Below, in pieces: positions 1 to 7,869 of a DNA stretch of 64,000 nt; within the stretch, counting starts at the first letter, position 1; each line of letters begins with the position of its first letter. The stretch covers positions 28,847-92,846 of the forward strand of contig CBDFFM010000033.1 in the NCBI GenBank assembly GCA_965246785.1, written 5' to 3'. The notes under the pieces were generated by a model. The model was given only the letters and a program-made list of their open reading frames with translations. It searched no databases and had not been told where the DNA came from. Source of the DNA: UBA1952 sp965246785 (GTDB lineage Bacteria; Bacteroidota; Bacteroidia; Chitinophagales; Chitinophagaceae). A program made the translations under genes and the position numbers.

Positions 1-31
1 TGATGGATATGCTGTAAGTCGCAGGTTCCAT
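1..31 (-). CDS. Toxin of a RelE/ParE-like pair, 5' end only
   Basis: Only the first ten codons are inside the window; they read MEPATYSISI and run off the left edge. The ATG overlaps the stop codon of the upstream antitoxin (TGATG), which is the usual translational coupling of a type II toxin-antitoxin operon. A beta-strand-like start with alternating hydrophobic residues fits RelE/ParE toxins, but the body of the protein is not visible. The family call is inferred from position and coupling. Confidence 0.5.
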   Translation of the reverse strand, partial: MEPATYSISI

Positions 32-222
32 CAAAGCTTCAGGTTGCGCTGGGCGACATATTCCGACAGCGGCATTGATTCTCCCCCTTCCGCCTTTGCG
101 GTTTGATAGAGCTTTAGGTCTTGGGTGTCCTCAGCCTGCTCCAGGAGGCGCTCATAGTCCTGAATGGAGAGAATAACGCCAGTGCGGTTGCCGGTTGTGT
201 CGGTGATGAATTGGGTGTTCAT
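31..222 (-). CDS. Antitoxin of a type II toxin-antitoxin pair (RelB/Phd-like)
   Basis: A 63-residue protein beginning MNTQFITDTTGNRTGVILS. The N-terminal half (target sequence, D-x-x-G-N-R-x-G-V-I-L-S-x-x-D-Y-E-x-L) is the pattern of small antitoxins that fold as Phd/RelB-type DNA-binding dimers; the C-terminal half would wrap the toxin. An ATG seven codons further upstream is possible, but the internal ATG fits the family start better. The stop overlaps the start of the next gene on the same strand, which is cut by the window edge and is presumably the toxin. Such pairs normally repress their own promoter. Exact family is uncertain. Confidence 0.75.
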   Translation of the reverse strand: MNTQFITDTTGNRTGVILSIQDYERLLEQAEDTQDLKLYQTAKAEGGESMPLSEYVAQRNLKL

Positions 223-245
223 AGTCTTTGGCCTGTCTTCCAAAT

Positions 246-420
246 TTACGAAAAGGCTGCCTTGAAACGAAGCTTATGGCTGCGGTAAGTGCGGTGTGGA
301 TAGCTCTCAAAAATCTGCCTGTGCGTCCAGCCGCTTTCTAAAAGCTCTAAGAGTAATTCCACGGAGATGCGCGTGCCGGTAATTACTGGCTTGCCGAGAG
401 GATGGACGGTCTTGGGTGAT
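246..420 (-). pseudogene. Remnant of a DUF433 (VapB-type) antitoxin
   Basis: The reading frame contains GKPVITGTRISVELLLELLE followed by SGWTHRQIFESYPH, a clear DUF433 core (helix-turn-helix-like antitoxin usually paired with a PIN-like toxin). Both flanks are out of frame. Upstream, the expected ITxDPxIL segment is readable only in another frame. Downstream, the expected LTAADI-like end is seen as LTAA in a shifted frame. No intact start is found, and the partner toxin is missing: the next gene is a GIY-YIG-like gene on the other strand. The frameshifts could in principle be sequencing errors. Confidence 0.6.
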
Positions 421-521
421 GTGGTCTTGCGAGTGCAGTGAGAAACGGTATTTGTTGGGCTGGTACTTTTACAAAGCAAGTGCAGACGTATCATTTATTG
501 CCAAGAAACTTAAACCCCTTC

Positions 522-1058
522 ATGACGACAACTAATAAAAAGGTTGGAAAAATTATTACTCATCCCGAACAAGTATATGCTAACGCTAAATGGCGAATAG
601 TAACGGGAGAAATAAAACGGCTGGCGGGTAGGCCAGGGAGAATTCAAAGTCTGTTCAAAATTATTGCAGAGAAGATTCCTATAGAAGCTTTTGCAAGTGT
701 CAAAAAGCAAATACGCAGCGACTTCGGTAAGGTAAATGGAGTTTATGTAGCTCATGATTCAATGTCGTACCCGCTATACATAGGTCGGGGTGACATTTTT
801 GCTCGTTTAGCTACGAGGTTCAAAACACACCCTAACGAGTTGCACTATTTTTCGTTTTACGTTGTAGAAGAGAAAATGCATGAACGGGAAATTGAAACAT
901 TTCTTATCCACGTTTGCGGTTCTCTTCTCCAGTTCAATCAAAAGAAGAAAAGGGTGACACTTGACCCAGGAAAAATTTCCGATTACGAGGTTGGCTTAAC
1001 CTATGTTGTTCGTCAGAAAAAAAGAGGCCGTACCGTGAAAGCCAAAAAGCCTTCATAA
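522..1058 (+). CDS. GIY-YIG nuclease-like protein
   Basis: A 178-residue basic protein. The central part shows the GIY-YIG layout: NGVYVAH (GIY-like strand, about residue 71), then PLYIGRG (YIG strand), then a helix with FARLATRF (the family's conserved Arg). A later helix, HEREIETFLI, supplies the conserved Glu. The first and last 50 residues are Lys/Arg rich with no recognisable domain. An in-frame ATG at 438 exists, but the extension overlaps the decayed DUF433 gene, so the ATG at 522 is preferred. The gene is clearly more AT-rich than the core genes, suggesting recent transfer. Role is unknown: repair-type, mobile or defence nucleases all use this fold. Confidence 0.6.
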   Translation: MTTTNKKVGKIITHPEQVYANAKWRIVTGEIKRLAGRPGRIQSLFKIIAEKIPIEAFASVKKQIRSDFGKVNGVYVAHDSMSYPLYIGRGDIFARLATRFKTHPNELHYFSFYVVEEKMHEREIETFLIHVCGSLLQFNQKKKRVTLDPGKISDYEVGLTYVVRQKKRGRTVKAKKPS

Positions 1059-1292
1059 TAATTAAATATTTTGCTTAGTCTTATTACTAACATCACATCA
1101 TCTTTAGCTAACCACTTAAACAGCGACCTATATTTCTCCGTTATCTCGCTCCAGATTTCTTCTACCGGAATGCGGCGATGGTTTTTATAAGCTTTCAATT
1201 CACCGATGAATCGATAGACAGCGCGTAATTCTGCCGTCTAATTCATCTATGCGGTCGTGCAATGAAAGTCTTAGTGCGGCTACGTTTGGCAT
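1013..1292 (-). pseudogene. Small gene of unknown function broken by a frameshift
   Basis: An ATG at 1292 is preceded by an AAAGGA-type ribosome site and opens MPNVAALRLSLHDRIDELDG, but this frame soon stops. The next frame continues seamlessly as ELRAVYRFIGELKAYKNHRR, then IPVEEIWSEITEKYRSLFKW, so one extra base near 1230 splits one protein of about 93 residues. The protein is helical and charged; I do not recognise a family. Its 3' end overlaps the convergent GIY-YIG-like gene by about 46 bases, which is unusual and suggests that the present stop may not be the original one. Confidence 0.5.
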
Positions 1293-1335
1293 AATGGAAT
1301 ATCCTTTAAACCTAAAATTACAAAAAACTCACCGC

Positions 1336-1713
1336 CTACGATTCCTCATCAAACAGCTCCCGCTCCAGAATCTCCATAGAGATAATATCAATCCCCTCCA
1401 CCTCCGTAGGCGCAATATTGATGGCGCTCTCCATCTGAGACTCCTTTGCAACATCCAATACAACCGACGACAAGCCGGTAAACACCAGCGACCGCCCTTC
1501 CGAATAAGCCGTCTCATGCCAGGTGGCAAGCGCTTCAAAAGCCGCCTCATCCGCAGACTGGCAGGCCGACAGGTCAATAAGGACGTTTACTGGGCCGCCG
1601 TCCGCCAGGCTCGCCGCTTTCTCCTCCAGCTTGGCTGCCATATTTACATTTAAGTGCTCACCGATAGGCGCTATACGCACATAGGTATCTCTGGTATCAA
1701 TTTTGAACTCCAT
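1336..1713 (-). CDS. STAS-domain protein (anti-sigma-factor antagonist-like)
   Basis: A 125-residue single-domain protein. It follows the STAS fold: an opening strand (MEFKIDTRDTYVRIAPIGEH), a helix (NMAAKLEEKAASL), the central strand VNVLIDLSACQSADEAAFEA, then ALATWHETAYSEGR and SLVFTGLSSVV. The position normally held by the phosphorylated Ser of SpoIIAA-type antagonists lies in the DLSACQSAD loop, which has Ser on both sides of CQ. STAS proteins of this size bind anti-sigma kinases or sensor partners. No kinase partner is adjacent, so the pathway is unknown. The ATG at 1713 is chosen over one 14 codons upstream because the latter adds a His/Ser-rich tail. It is divergent from clpC. Confidence 0.8.
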   Translation of the reverse strand: MEFKIDTRDTYVRIAPIGEHLNVNMAAKLEEKAASLADGGPVNVLIDLSACQSADEAAFEALATWHETAYSEGRSLVFTGLSSVVLDVAKESQMESAINIAPTEVEGIDIISMEILERELFDEES

Positions 1714-1814
1714 GGCGAATCGTTTGTTGTGATGATGTGATTGGGAATGGGGCACAAATTACTTCATCCCTTCATCGCCGCTCTTTCGTAAATTTATTCC
1801 TGACCAAAAGACAG

Positions 1815-1856
1815 TTTCACGCAAAGAGCACAACGGCGCCGCAAAGAACGCAAAGG
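1815..1856. repeat. CGCAAAG-rich intergenic repeat, copy 1
   Basis: Short direct iterations of CGCAAAG-type words (cacgcaaagagc, then ccgcaaagaacgcaaagg) lie upstream of clpC. A related stretch occurs at 17957-18003. Function unknown. Confidence 0.5.
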
Positions 1857-1920
1857 CTTTAATCTGATGCCTATGCGTGAACAGCTTTCTACTTTCTACT
1901 AAAAACTTTCTACTAAAAGA

Positions 1921-4467
1921 ATGGATTCTAATTTCTCACCAAAAGTCAAGGAAATCATTTCCTACAGCCGCGAGGAAGCCCTCCGGCTCGGCAATGATTT
2001 CATTGGCACCGAGCACCTGCTGCTGGGCCTCATCCGAGAGGGCGAGGGGATGGCGGTACAGGTTTTGAATGCGATGCAGATTGACCTCTTTGACCTGCGC
2101 AAAGAGCTGGAGATTGCGATTAAGGACAAGAACAACCGCCCGGTTGCCAATATCAATTCCCTCCCGCTCACCAAGCAGGCTGAAAAAGTAATACGCATCA
2201 CCGTGCTGGAAGCGAAGGCCCTGAAAAGCCCGACCGTGGAGACCGAACACCTGATGCTTTCTATTCTGAAGAGTAAAGAAGCAGTCGCCACCCAAATCCT
2301 CCATCAATACGAAGTGGACTACGAACGTTTTAAAAATGAACTGGCCATCCTGCAGGGACATGGCCCCTCCGCCGCTTACGGCGACGACCCAGGCTCCGAA
2401 GAGTTTGACGACGACGACGAGCGCAAGCAATACCAGCAGCAACGCCGGGCAGGCAGTGCGGGCAATGCAAAGAGCAAGACGCCTGTCTTGGACAACTTTG
2501 GCCGCGACATCACGAAGCTTGCTGAGCTGGGCACGCTTGACCCGATTGTGGGCCGCGAGGAAGAAATTGAGCGCGTAAGCCAGATTCTTTCCCGTAGAAA
2601 AAAGAACAACCCAATCCTCATCGGTGAGCCTGGCGTTGGTAAAACCGCCATCGTGGAAGGCTTGGCCCTCCGCATTGTGCAGCGCAAAGTGAGCCGTGTG
2701 CTTTTTGATAAGCGCGTCGTTTCCCTTGACCTCGCAGCGCTGGTGGCCGGTACCAAATACCGCGGCCAGTTTGAGGAGCGCATGAAGGCCATCATGAATG
2801 AGCTGGAGAAGAACCGCGACGTGATTCTCTTTATTGATGAGATTCACACCATCGTGGGTGCGGGCGGCGCCAGCGGCTCGCTGGATGCTTCCAACATCTT
2901 CAAGCCCGCCCTTGCCCGTGGCGACCTGCAATGCATCGGCGCGTCCACGCTGGACGAGTACCGCATGTACATTGAGAAGGATGGCGCGCTTGACCGTCGC
3001 TTCCAGAAGGTGCTCATTGAGCCGCCTTCCGTGGAGGAGACGATTATCATCCTCACCAACATCCAAAACAAGTACGAGGACTTCCACAATGTGACGTATG
3101 ACAAGGCGTCCATTGAAAGCGCCGTGAAGCTTTCCGACCGCTACATGACCGACCGTCTCTTGCCCGACAAGGCGATTGACGTGATGGACGAAGTAGGCGC
3201 GCGCGTACACCTAAAAAACATCAACGTGCCGCCGGCCATCGTGGAGCTGGAGAAGAAGATTGAAGACATCAAGTCAGAAAAAAATAAGGTCGTAAAGAGC
3301 CAGCGTTTTGAAGAAGCAGCCTCGCTGCGCGATAAAGAAAAGCGCCTCGGCGAAGAGCTGGAAAAAGCCAAACGCGATTGGGAAGAAGATGCGAAAAGCA
3401 AGCGCTACCCAATCACGGAAGACGACATCGCGGAGGTAATCTCCATGATGACCGGCATTCCGGTGAAGCGCATGGTGACTGCTGAGACGGACAAGCTCCG
3501 CGCAATGGATGATGAGCTAAAAGCAGTCGTAGTTGGTCAGGAAGACGCGATTGGGAAAGTGGTGCGCTCCATCCAGCGGAACCGCGTTGGTCTGAAAGAC
3601 CCGCGCAAGCCGATTGGCTCTTTCATCTTCCTCGGGCCTACGGGCGTGGGTAAGACGGAGCTGGCACGCAGCCTTGCCCGCCACATGTTTGACTCGGACG
3701 CAGCCCTCATCCGCATAGATATGTCGGAGTATATGGAGAAGTTCAGCCTCTCCCGCCTCATCGGCGCGCCTCCGGGATATGTGGGTTATGAAGAAGGCGG
3801 TCAGCTCACCGAAAAGGTTCGTCGCAAGCCTTACAGCGTTGTGCTGTTGGATGAAATTGAAAAGGCCCACCCGGACATTTTCAACATCCTCCTGCAAGTG
3901 CTGGATGATGGTCAGCTTACCGACGGCCTTGGCCGCAAAGTGGACTTCAAAAACTGCCTTATCATCATGACTTCCAACATCGGCGTTCGCCAGTTGAAGG
4001 ACTTTGGTGAAGGCGTGGGCTTCTCTACCGGCGCGCGGATTGCCGCCTCAAGCGACAATAGCCGCGGTGTGATTGAGAAGGCGCTGAAGCGCACCTTCTC
4101 TCCTGAATTCCTCAACCGGATTGACGATGTCATCATCTTCAACTCGCTGGAGCAGGAGCACATCAATCAAATCATTGACATCATCATGAAGGACGTGATG
4201 AAGCGTCTGAATACCCTCGGCTTCAACCTCGTCCTCAGCGATACAGCCAAGAAGTTCATCGCCGAGAAGGGCTATGACCAGGAGTTTGGCGCCCGTCCGC
4301 TGCACCGCGCCATTCAGAAGTATCTGGAAGACCCGCTGGCCGAAGAAATCCTTAACCACCGCGTAAAGGAAGGCGATGTGGTGACGGCGAACTTTGCCGA
4401 AGGTGAGGAGAAGGTCTCCTTCATCATTGAGCACAAGCCTGCGGAGATTGATACGGCGAAGGAGTAA
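1921..4467 (+). CDS. clpC: ATP-dependent Clp protease ATP-binding subunit ClpC
   Basis: An 848-residue AAA+ unfoldase that feeds proteins to ClpP. Order of domains: a double Clp N repeat (about 1-145); AAA module 1 with Walker A GEPGVGKTA near residue 235 and Walker B VILFIDEIH near 302; a UVR-type coiled segment (EEAASLRDKEKRLGEELEKA) near 464; then AAA module 2 with Walker A GPTGVGKTE near 573. The UVR segment and medium-length middle region separate ClpC from ClpA and ClpB. An acidic linker (GSEEFDDDDERK) follows the N domain. A rho-independent terminator follows directly, so the gene is probably transcribed alone. The 40 bases before the start carry a repeated TTTCTACTAAAA-like phrase and no strong Shine-Dalgarno. 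Confidence 0.97.
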   Translation: MDSNFSPKVKEIISYSREEALRLGNDFIGTEHLLLGLIREGEGMAVQVLNAMQIDLFDLRKELEIAIKDKNNRPVANINSLPLTKQAEKVIRITVLEAKALKSPTVETEHLMLSILKSKEAVATQILHQYEVDYERFKNELAILQGHGPSAAYGDDPGSEEFDDDDERKQYQQQRRAGSAGNAKSKTPVLDNFGRDITKLAELGTLDPIVGREEEIERVSQILSRRKKNNPILIGEPGVGKTAIVEGLALRIVQRKVSRVLFDKRVVSLDLAALVAGTKYRGQFEERMKAIMNELEKNRDVILFIDEIHTIVGAGGASGSLDASNIFKPALARGDLQCIGASTLDEYRMYIEKDGALDRRFQKVLIEPPSVEETIIILTNIQNKYEDFHNVTYDKASIESAVKLSDRYMTDRLLPDKAIDVMDEVGARVHLKNINVPPAIVELEKKIEDIKSEKNKVVKSQRFEEAASLRDKEKRLGEELEKAKRDWEEDAKSKRYPITEDDIAEVISMMTGIPVKRMVTAETDKLRAMDDELKAVVVGQEDAIGKVVRSIQRNRVGLKDPRKPIGSFIFLGPTGVGKTELARSLARHMFDSDAALIRIDMSEYMEKFSLSRLIGAPPGYVGYEEGGQLTEKVRRKPYSVVLLDEIEKAHPDIFNILLQVLDDGQLTDGLGRKVDFKNCLIIMTSNIGVRQLKDFGEGVGFSTGARIAASSDNSRGVIEKALKRTFSPEFLNRIDDVIIFNSLEQEHINQIIDIIMKDVMKRLNTLGFNLVLSDTAKKFIAEKGYDQEFGARPLHRAIQKYLEDPLAEEILNHRVKEGDVVTANFAEGEEKVSFIIEHKPAEIDTAKE

Positions 4468-4490
4468 ATGGAATTTTTTAGTGATAATAG

Positions 4491-4520
4491 AAACGCCCGG
4501 TTTGTGCCGGGCGTTTTTTT
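4491..4520 (+). terminator. Rho-independent terminator after clpC
   Basis: Inverted arms aacgcccgg / ccgggcgtt around a six-base loop, followed by a run of seven T. Confidence 0.9.
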
Positions 4521-4612
4521 GTTTGTCGGCTGAAGATATACTATCAAATTTCTGTTGACTACTTATGCCAAGCTATATTCGTGCGCTAGTTGTATTTCAA
4601 TAAAAACATTAA

Positions 4613-5290
4613 TTGGTGAAGAAGGTTTTTGAAAATATTGTTGCTCTAATAATTGAAATAATCGGGCTGATTGGTGGTGCAATTTGGGCTTATCATACAC
4701 GTTGGGACTATGAACCATTAATCCTCACAATAGTATCTGCTATTGGAATTTGTTCCTTTATTGTACTAAGGCTTCTACCTCAAGACAGCGATAGACCTAT
4801 TATTGAACTTGAATTTGTTCGTCAGGGCGGCATGCGTTCTTCACCAGGTATACTTCAAGATGTTAGTCCTAAAGACGAATCTGGTATGCACTATACCATG
4901 ATAGTAGGCGGCATCTACGTTTTTACGATAAAAAGAAATTATCAGCTTGTGATAAGAAATAACTCCGTCAATAACGCCTACAAAATAGTTCTGTATAAAA
5001 AAGAGGAGAATTATCTTTTAGAGTTTGAAAACAAAGTCAACTCAATGGTTCCTTTGACAATTAATCAACCCATTAGTATTCAACTGAAGTATGAAATAAG
5101 CCGGCCGATGACACATCATGAAGCTGAAGAATTAATGAACTTGCCATTACCAGAAGAGCCTGAGAATTTCACTTTAATAGTCGCTTATCAAAGTGAAAGT
5201 AGAAATCAGTTCTACAGTAAGTTTATACCTCTAAAATCAAATGAGCAATTGAAGAACAAGCCAAACTTGGATGGTTACATCATGGTGTAA
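4613..5290 (+). CDS. Two-TM membrane protein with a beta-rich soluble domain, unknown function
   Basis: A 225-residue protein. Two hydrophobic segments at the N-terminus (IVALIIEIIGLIGGAIWAY and LILTIVSAIGICSFIVLRLL) form a hairpin. The rest, about 165 residues, is strand-rich (YQLVIRNNSVNNAYKIVLYK, FTLIVAYQSESRNQFYSKFI), like an Ig/beta-sandwich or barrel domain. The start is unclear: TTG at 4613 and GTG at 4616 are both possible, and there is no ATG. Base composition is far more AT-rich than the flanking clpC and pepA genes, suggesting horizontal origin. The 2TM-plus-beta-domain plan resembles in general terms some membrane effectors of bacterial immune systems, but no nucleotidyltransferase or other partner is nearby, so no such role is claimed. 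Confidence 0.65.
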   Translation: MVKKVFENIVALIIEIIGLIGGAIWAYHTRWDYEPLILTIVSAIGICSFIVLRLLPQDSDRPIIELEFVRQGGMRSSPGILQDVSPKDESGMHYTMIVGGIYVFTIKRNYQLVIRNNSVNNAYKIVLYKKEENYLLEFENKVNSMVPLTINQPISIQLKYEISRPMTHHEAEELMNLPLPEEPENFTLIVAYQSESRNQFYSKFIPLKSNEQLKNKPNLDGYIMV

Positions 5291-5401
5291 GTATCTCCCC
5301 TCGGCTGGCGCGGGCGTGCCGCCCGTTGCCCATTCCACTACCCAACAGCATACTTCCCAGTTCTACGAAGTCTCCAGACTTACAGCCGCGATAGGCAATC
5401 T

Positions 5402-5923
5402 TCAGATTGCCGCAATAATACTCTTCTTTAAGCCGCTTACTATCGCTGCCAAGACCAATACAAAGCTCAGCACCGCCGCCCAGGTACGCACCGCATGCCA
5501 ACGGTTCCACGGCCCTTCAAAAGCCTCCCGCGCCCGCCGCAGCATCCCCGCATCCGCCCCTTCCCGCCGGAAGGCCTCCAGCGCGCCATTCAGCGGCACG
5601 TTCCCGCCAATGGTTATGCCCATCACGCCAATCAGGTAAAGCACAGTAGCAGCCATCAGCAGCCAGAAGGCGGATGATGCGCCGCCGCTTTTATAAGCCG
5701 ACCTACAGCACAGCGGCAGGAGCAGCACGGGCAGGAAATACACAGCGAAGAAGAGGCCATTCTGTATGGCCCGGTTGATGCCCTGCATGGCAGCGATGTA
5801 GGCGTCATCGCCAAGCCCCCGCAGGCCGGGATTGACGGATACAGAATAGGCAAACAGCAGTCCGGCGGACAAGCCTACGGTGAGGGCGGTGCTGGTGAAT
5901 AAAACGTTGGCGGAAGTGGTCAT
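5402..5923 (-). CDS. DUF1772 (anthrone-oxygenase-like) integral membrane protein
   Basis: A 173-residue protein with four predicted TM helices: VLFTSTALTVGLSAGLLFAY, then FFAVYFLPVLLLPL, FWLLMAATVLYLIGVMGIT and the C-terminal WAAVLSFVLVLAAIVSGL. The first helix followed by V-N-P-G-L, the G-N-V-P-L-N motif after helix 3 and the W-x-R-W-H near helix 4 are the hallmarks of the DUF1772 family. Fungal relatives are called anthrone oxygenases; the bacterial function is not established. The ATG at 5923 is preferred over an upstream one because the extension is not hydrophobic and overlaps the divergent pepA promoter. A TAATTTGC promoter-like word sits about ten bases before the start. Confidence 0.85.
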   Translation of the reverse strand: MTTSANVLFTSTALTVGLSAGLLFAYSVSVNPGLRGLGDDAYIAAMQGINRAIQNGLFFAVYFLPVLLLPLCCRSAYKSGGASSAFWLLMAATVLYLIGVMGITIGGNVPLNGALEAFRREGADAGMLRRAREAFEGPWNRWHAVRTWAAVLSFVLVLAAIVSGLKKSIIAAI

Positions 5924-5990
5924 AGGCTGCGGCAAATTACGGCGGCAAACACCATTGCCATTAAGGCGCGTCAATCCACCTGCGCCGGAG

Positions 5991-5998
5991 TATTTTTG
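5991..5998 (+). promoter_or_regulatory. Bacteroidota -7 promoter element of pepA
   Basis: tatttttg matches TAnnTTTG exactly. Only nine bases separate it from the pepA ATG, so the transcript would have almost no leader. Confidence 0.6.
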
Positions 5999-6007
5999 CG
6001 CCCCATC

Positions 6008-7438
6008 ATGATTCAATTCTCCATAAGCCCCGCCGCTGAAAGCGCGCCCGTTCTCCATATCCTCAATGACGCCGCTCAGATTCAGTCACTGGATTTGCAG
6101 CCGCAGGAAGCCGCATACGCGCAGGCCGCTGCCGGCAGTGAGCAAAGCCTCATCCACATTAACCGCTACGATAGCCAGCATTACATATTTCTGATAAAAA
6201 TCAAAAAGGACGAAGCCGCTGCCCGCGACGCCTTCCGCAAAAGCGGCGCAGAAGCCAGCGGCGTGCTCAAAGGCATTAAAGCCGCAAGGGCACACATCCT
6301 CAATCACAGCGGGCAAGAAGAAGCAGGCATGCTGTTCGCGCAGGGCCTTGGGCTTGCCGCTTATCAGTTCCTCAAGTACCGCAATGAGCGCGAGAAGCTG
6401 CAGCACTCGCTGCAAACCGTTTCTTTTGAAGAAGGAAGCATCACGCCCGAAGCCTTGCAGGAATTAGGGGTGCTCACCGAAGCTGCCTACCGCGCCCGCG
6501 ACCTTGTCAATGAGCCGCTCAATGCCCTCAGCGCCGTCCAGCTTTCCGAAGCCATTCAGGCTTTAGGCAAAGAAGCCGGCTTCTCCGTGCAGGTCTTAGA
6601 CAAGGAGGCCATGACGAAGGAAGGTATGGGCGGCATCCTCGCCGTCAATCGTGGCTCGCAAGACCCGCCGACGTTCTCCATTATGGAGTACAAACCGGAT
6701 GGCGCTAAGAATGAGCAGCCCATTGTCCTCGTAGGCAAAGGCGTGGTGTATGACACCGGCGGCCTCTCCCTAAAGCCCACGCCCAACAGCATGGACAGGA
6801 TGAAGAGCGACATGAGCGGAGCAGCCCTAGTAAGCGCGGCCATGTACGCCATCGCGAAGCTGAAGTTGCCGCTTCACATCATCGCACTTGTTCCTGCTAC
6901 GGATAACCGGCCCGGCGAAAATGCCTACGTGCCCGGCGACGTCATCACCATGTATAGCGGCGCCACCGTGGAGGTGCTTAATACCGATGCCGAGGGTCGC
7001 CTCCTCCTCGGCGATGCGCTGCATTGGGCGAAGCGCTACAATCCTGCGCTGGTAATGGACTTTGCCACCCTTACCGGCGCTGCATCCGCCGCCGTTGGCG
7101 AGCACGGCATCGTGTGCATGGGCACTGCGGATGAGCCTACGAAAGCTGCCTTCCGCGCTGCCGGCGAGCGGCAGTATGAGCGTCTTGTAGAGTACCCGCT
7201 CTGGGACGAGTACGGCGAGCAAATCAAAAGCGAGGTGGCTGACATTAAGAACACGGGCGGCCCTAACGGCGGCGCTATCACAGCCGGAAAATTCCTGCAG
7301 CACTTCACCGCTTATCCGTGGATGCACTTTGACATCGCCGGCGTCTCCTTCGCTACAGCTAAGAAACCTTATCTGCCGCTCGGCGGCACTGCCTTCGGAC
7401 TGCGGATGCTACTGGACTTTCTGCGGCACTACGCATAA
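6008..7438 (+). CDS. pepA: M17 family leucyl aminopeptidase (PepA-like)
   Basis: A 476-residue cytosolic di-zinc exopeptidase. The C-terminal catalytic half shows the M17 motifs: VLVGKGVVYDTGGLSLKP (metal-binding Lys and Asp), MKSDMSGAA (second Asp), then the family signature NTDAEGRLLLGDAL carrying metal-binding Asp and Glu and the catalytic Arg. PNGGAITAGKFLQHF is the conserved glycine-rich end. The N-terminal 150 residues form the less conserved hexamer-contact domain. The ATG at 6008 is used instead of a TTG four codons upstream, because the TTG lies inside the promoter element. It is divergent from the DUF1772 gene. Confidence 0.93.
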   Translation: MIQFSISPAAESAPVLHILNDAAQIQSLDLQPQEAAYAQAAAGSEQSLIHINRYDSQHYIFLIKIKKDEAAARDAFRKSGAEASGVLKGIKAARAHILNHSGQEEAGMLFAQGLGLAAYQFLKYRNEREKLQHSLQTVSFEEGSITPEALQELGVLTEAAYRARDLVNEPLNALSAVQLSEAIQALGKEAGFSVQVLDKEAMTKEGMGGILAVNRGSQDPPTFSIMEYKPDGAKNEQPIVLVGKGVVYDTGGLSLKPTPNSMDRMKSDMSGAALVSAAMYAIAKLKLPLHIIALVPATDNRPGENAYVPGDVITMYSGATVEVLNTDAEGRLLLGDALHWAKRYNPALVMDFATLTGAASAAVGEHGIVCMGTADEPTKAAFRAAGERQYERLVEYPLWDEYGEQIKSEVADIKNTGGPNGGAITAGKFLQHFTAYPWMHFDIAGVSFATAKKPYLPLGGTAFGLRMLLDFLRHYA

Positions 7439-7869
7439 ACCTTACAGGCACACGGAAACAGGTATTGCGAAGAACTCTATAGCGCAATAACCGGGCTTGC
7501 AAGCGCAAGTGATGATTAATGCCCTTATGATTATTGTACCTACACGTACAATAACGTCCCCTTTGGTTAAGCAGCCATGCATTTTTCCGGCGGCTGGTAT
7601 GCGGACTTTCTTTCCCAAAGAAATTTTCGCTGCGCGGACGCTCTTCATTTTCCGTGTTTAATGATGTCGTGTTACCTGCCATGGCGGAAGTTCCTTCATG
7701 CAAGGAATAAGCTAACATGTTAAGCCATGCGGTATCCATGAAATCCCACGTTTCACTTCACAAGCGCTTACAAAAGCGCCCCGGCGCATGAGGTTTCTTT
7801 TGTCGTGCTAAAACGGGCTGAAGCGGCTGCATGTCATGCCTTTTCAGTTTTCCGTGAAGCGCGATATTT
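7439..7869. other. 431-base intergenic region between pepA and the large T9SS protein
   Basis: No gene that I can support. Small minus-strand frames here have no recognisable sequence and one would run into pepA antisense. The only clear structure is the inverted repeat at 7531-7554. Confidence 0.6.
7531..7554. promoter_or_regulatory. Perfect inverted repeat, possible operator
   Basis: Two 9-base arms, ttattgtac and gtacaataa, flank a 6-base spacer. There is no T-run, so it is not an intrinsic terminator. The 24-base AT-rich dyad is typical in size for a dimeric repressor site. It lies about 315 bases upstream of the large secreted protein; no regulator gene is adjacent. Confidence 0.45.

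Noticed and set aside
1936..3210. 424-codon frame antisense to clpC
   Set aside because: clpC is certain on the other strand, and the frame has no family likeness.
4613..5290. Membrane effector of a CBASS-like immune system
   Set aside because: Only the general 2TM-plus-beta layout fits; no cyclase, SAVED or TIR partner is adjacent.
7359..7739. Possible minus-strand gene overlapping the end of pepA
   Set aside because: No domain, biased composition, and it would be antisense to the conserved end of pepA.
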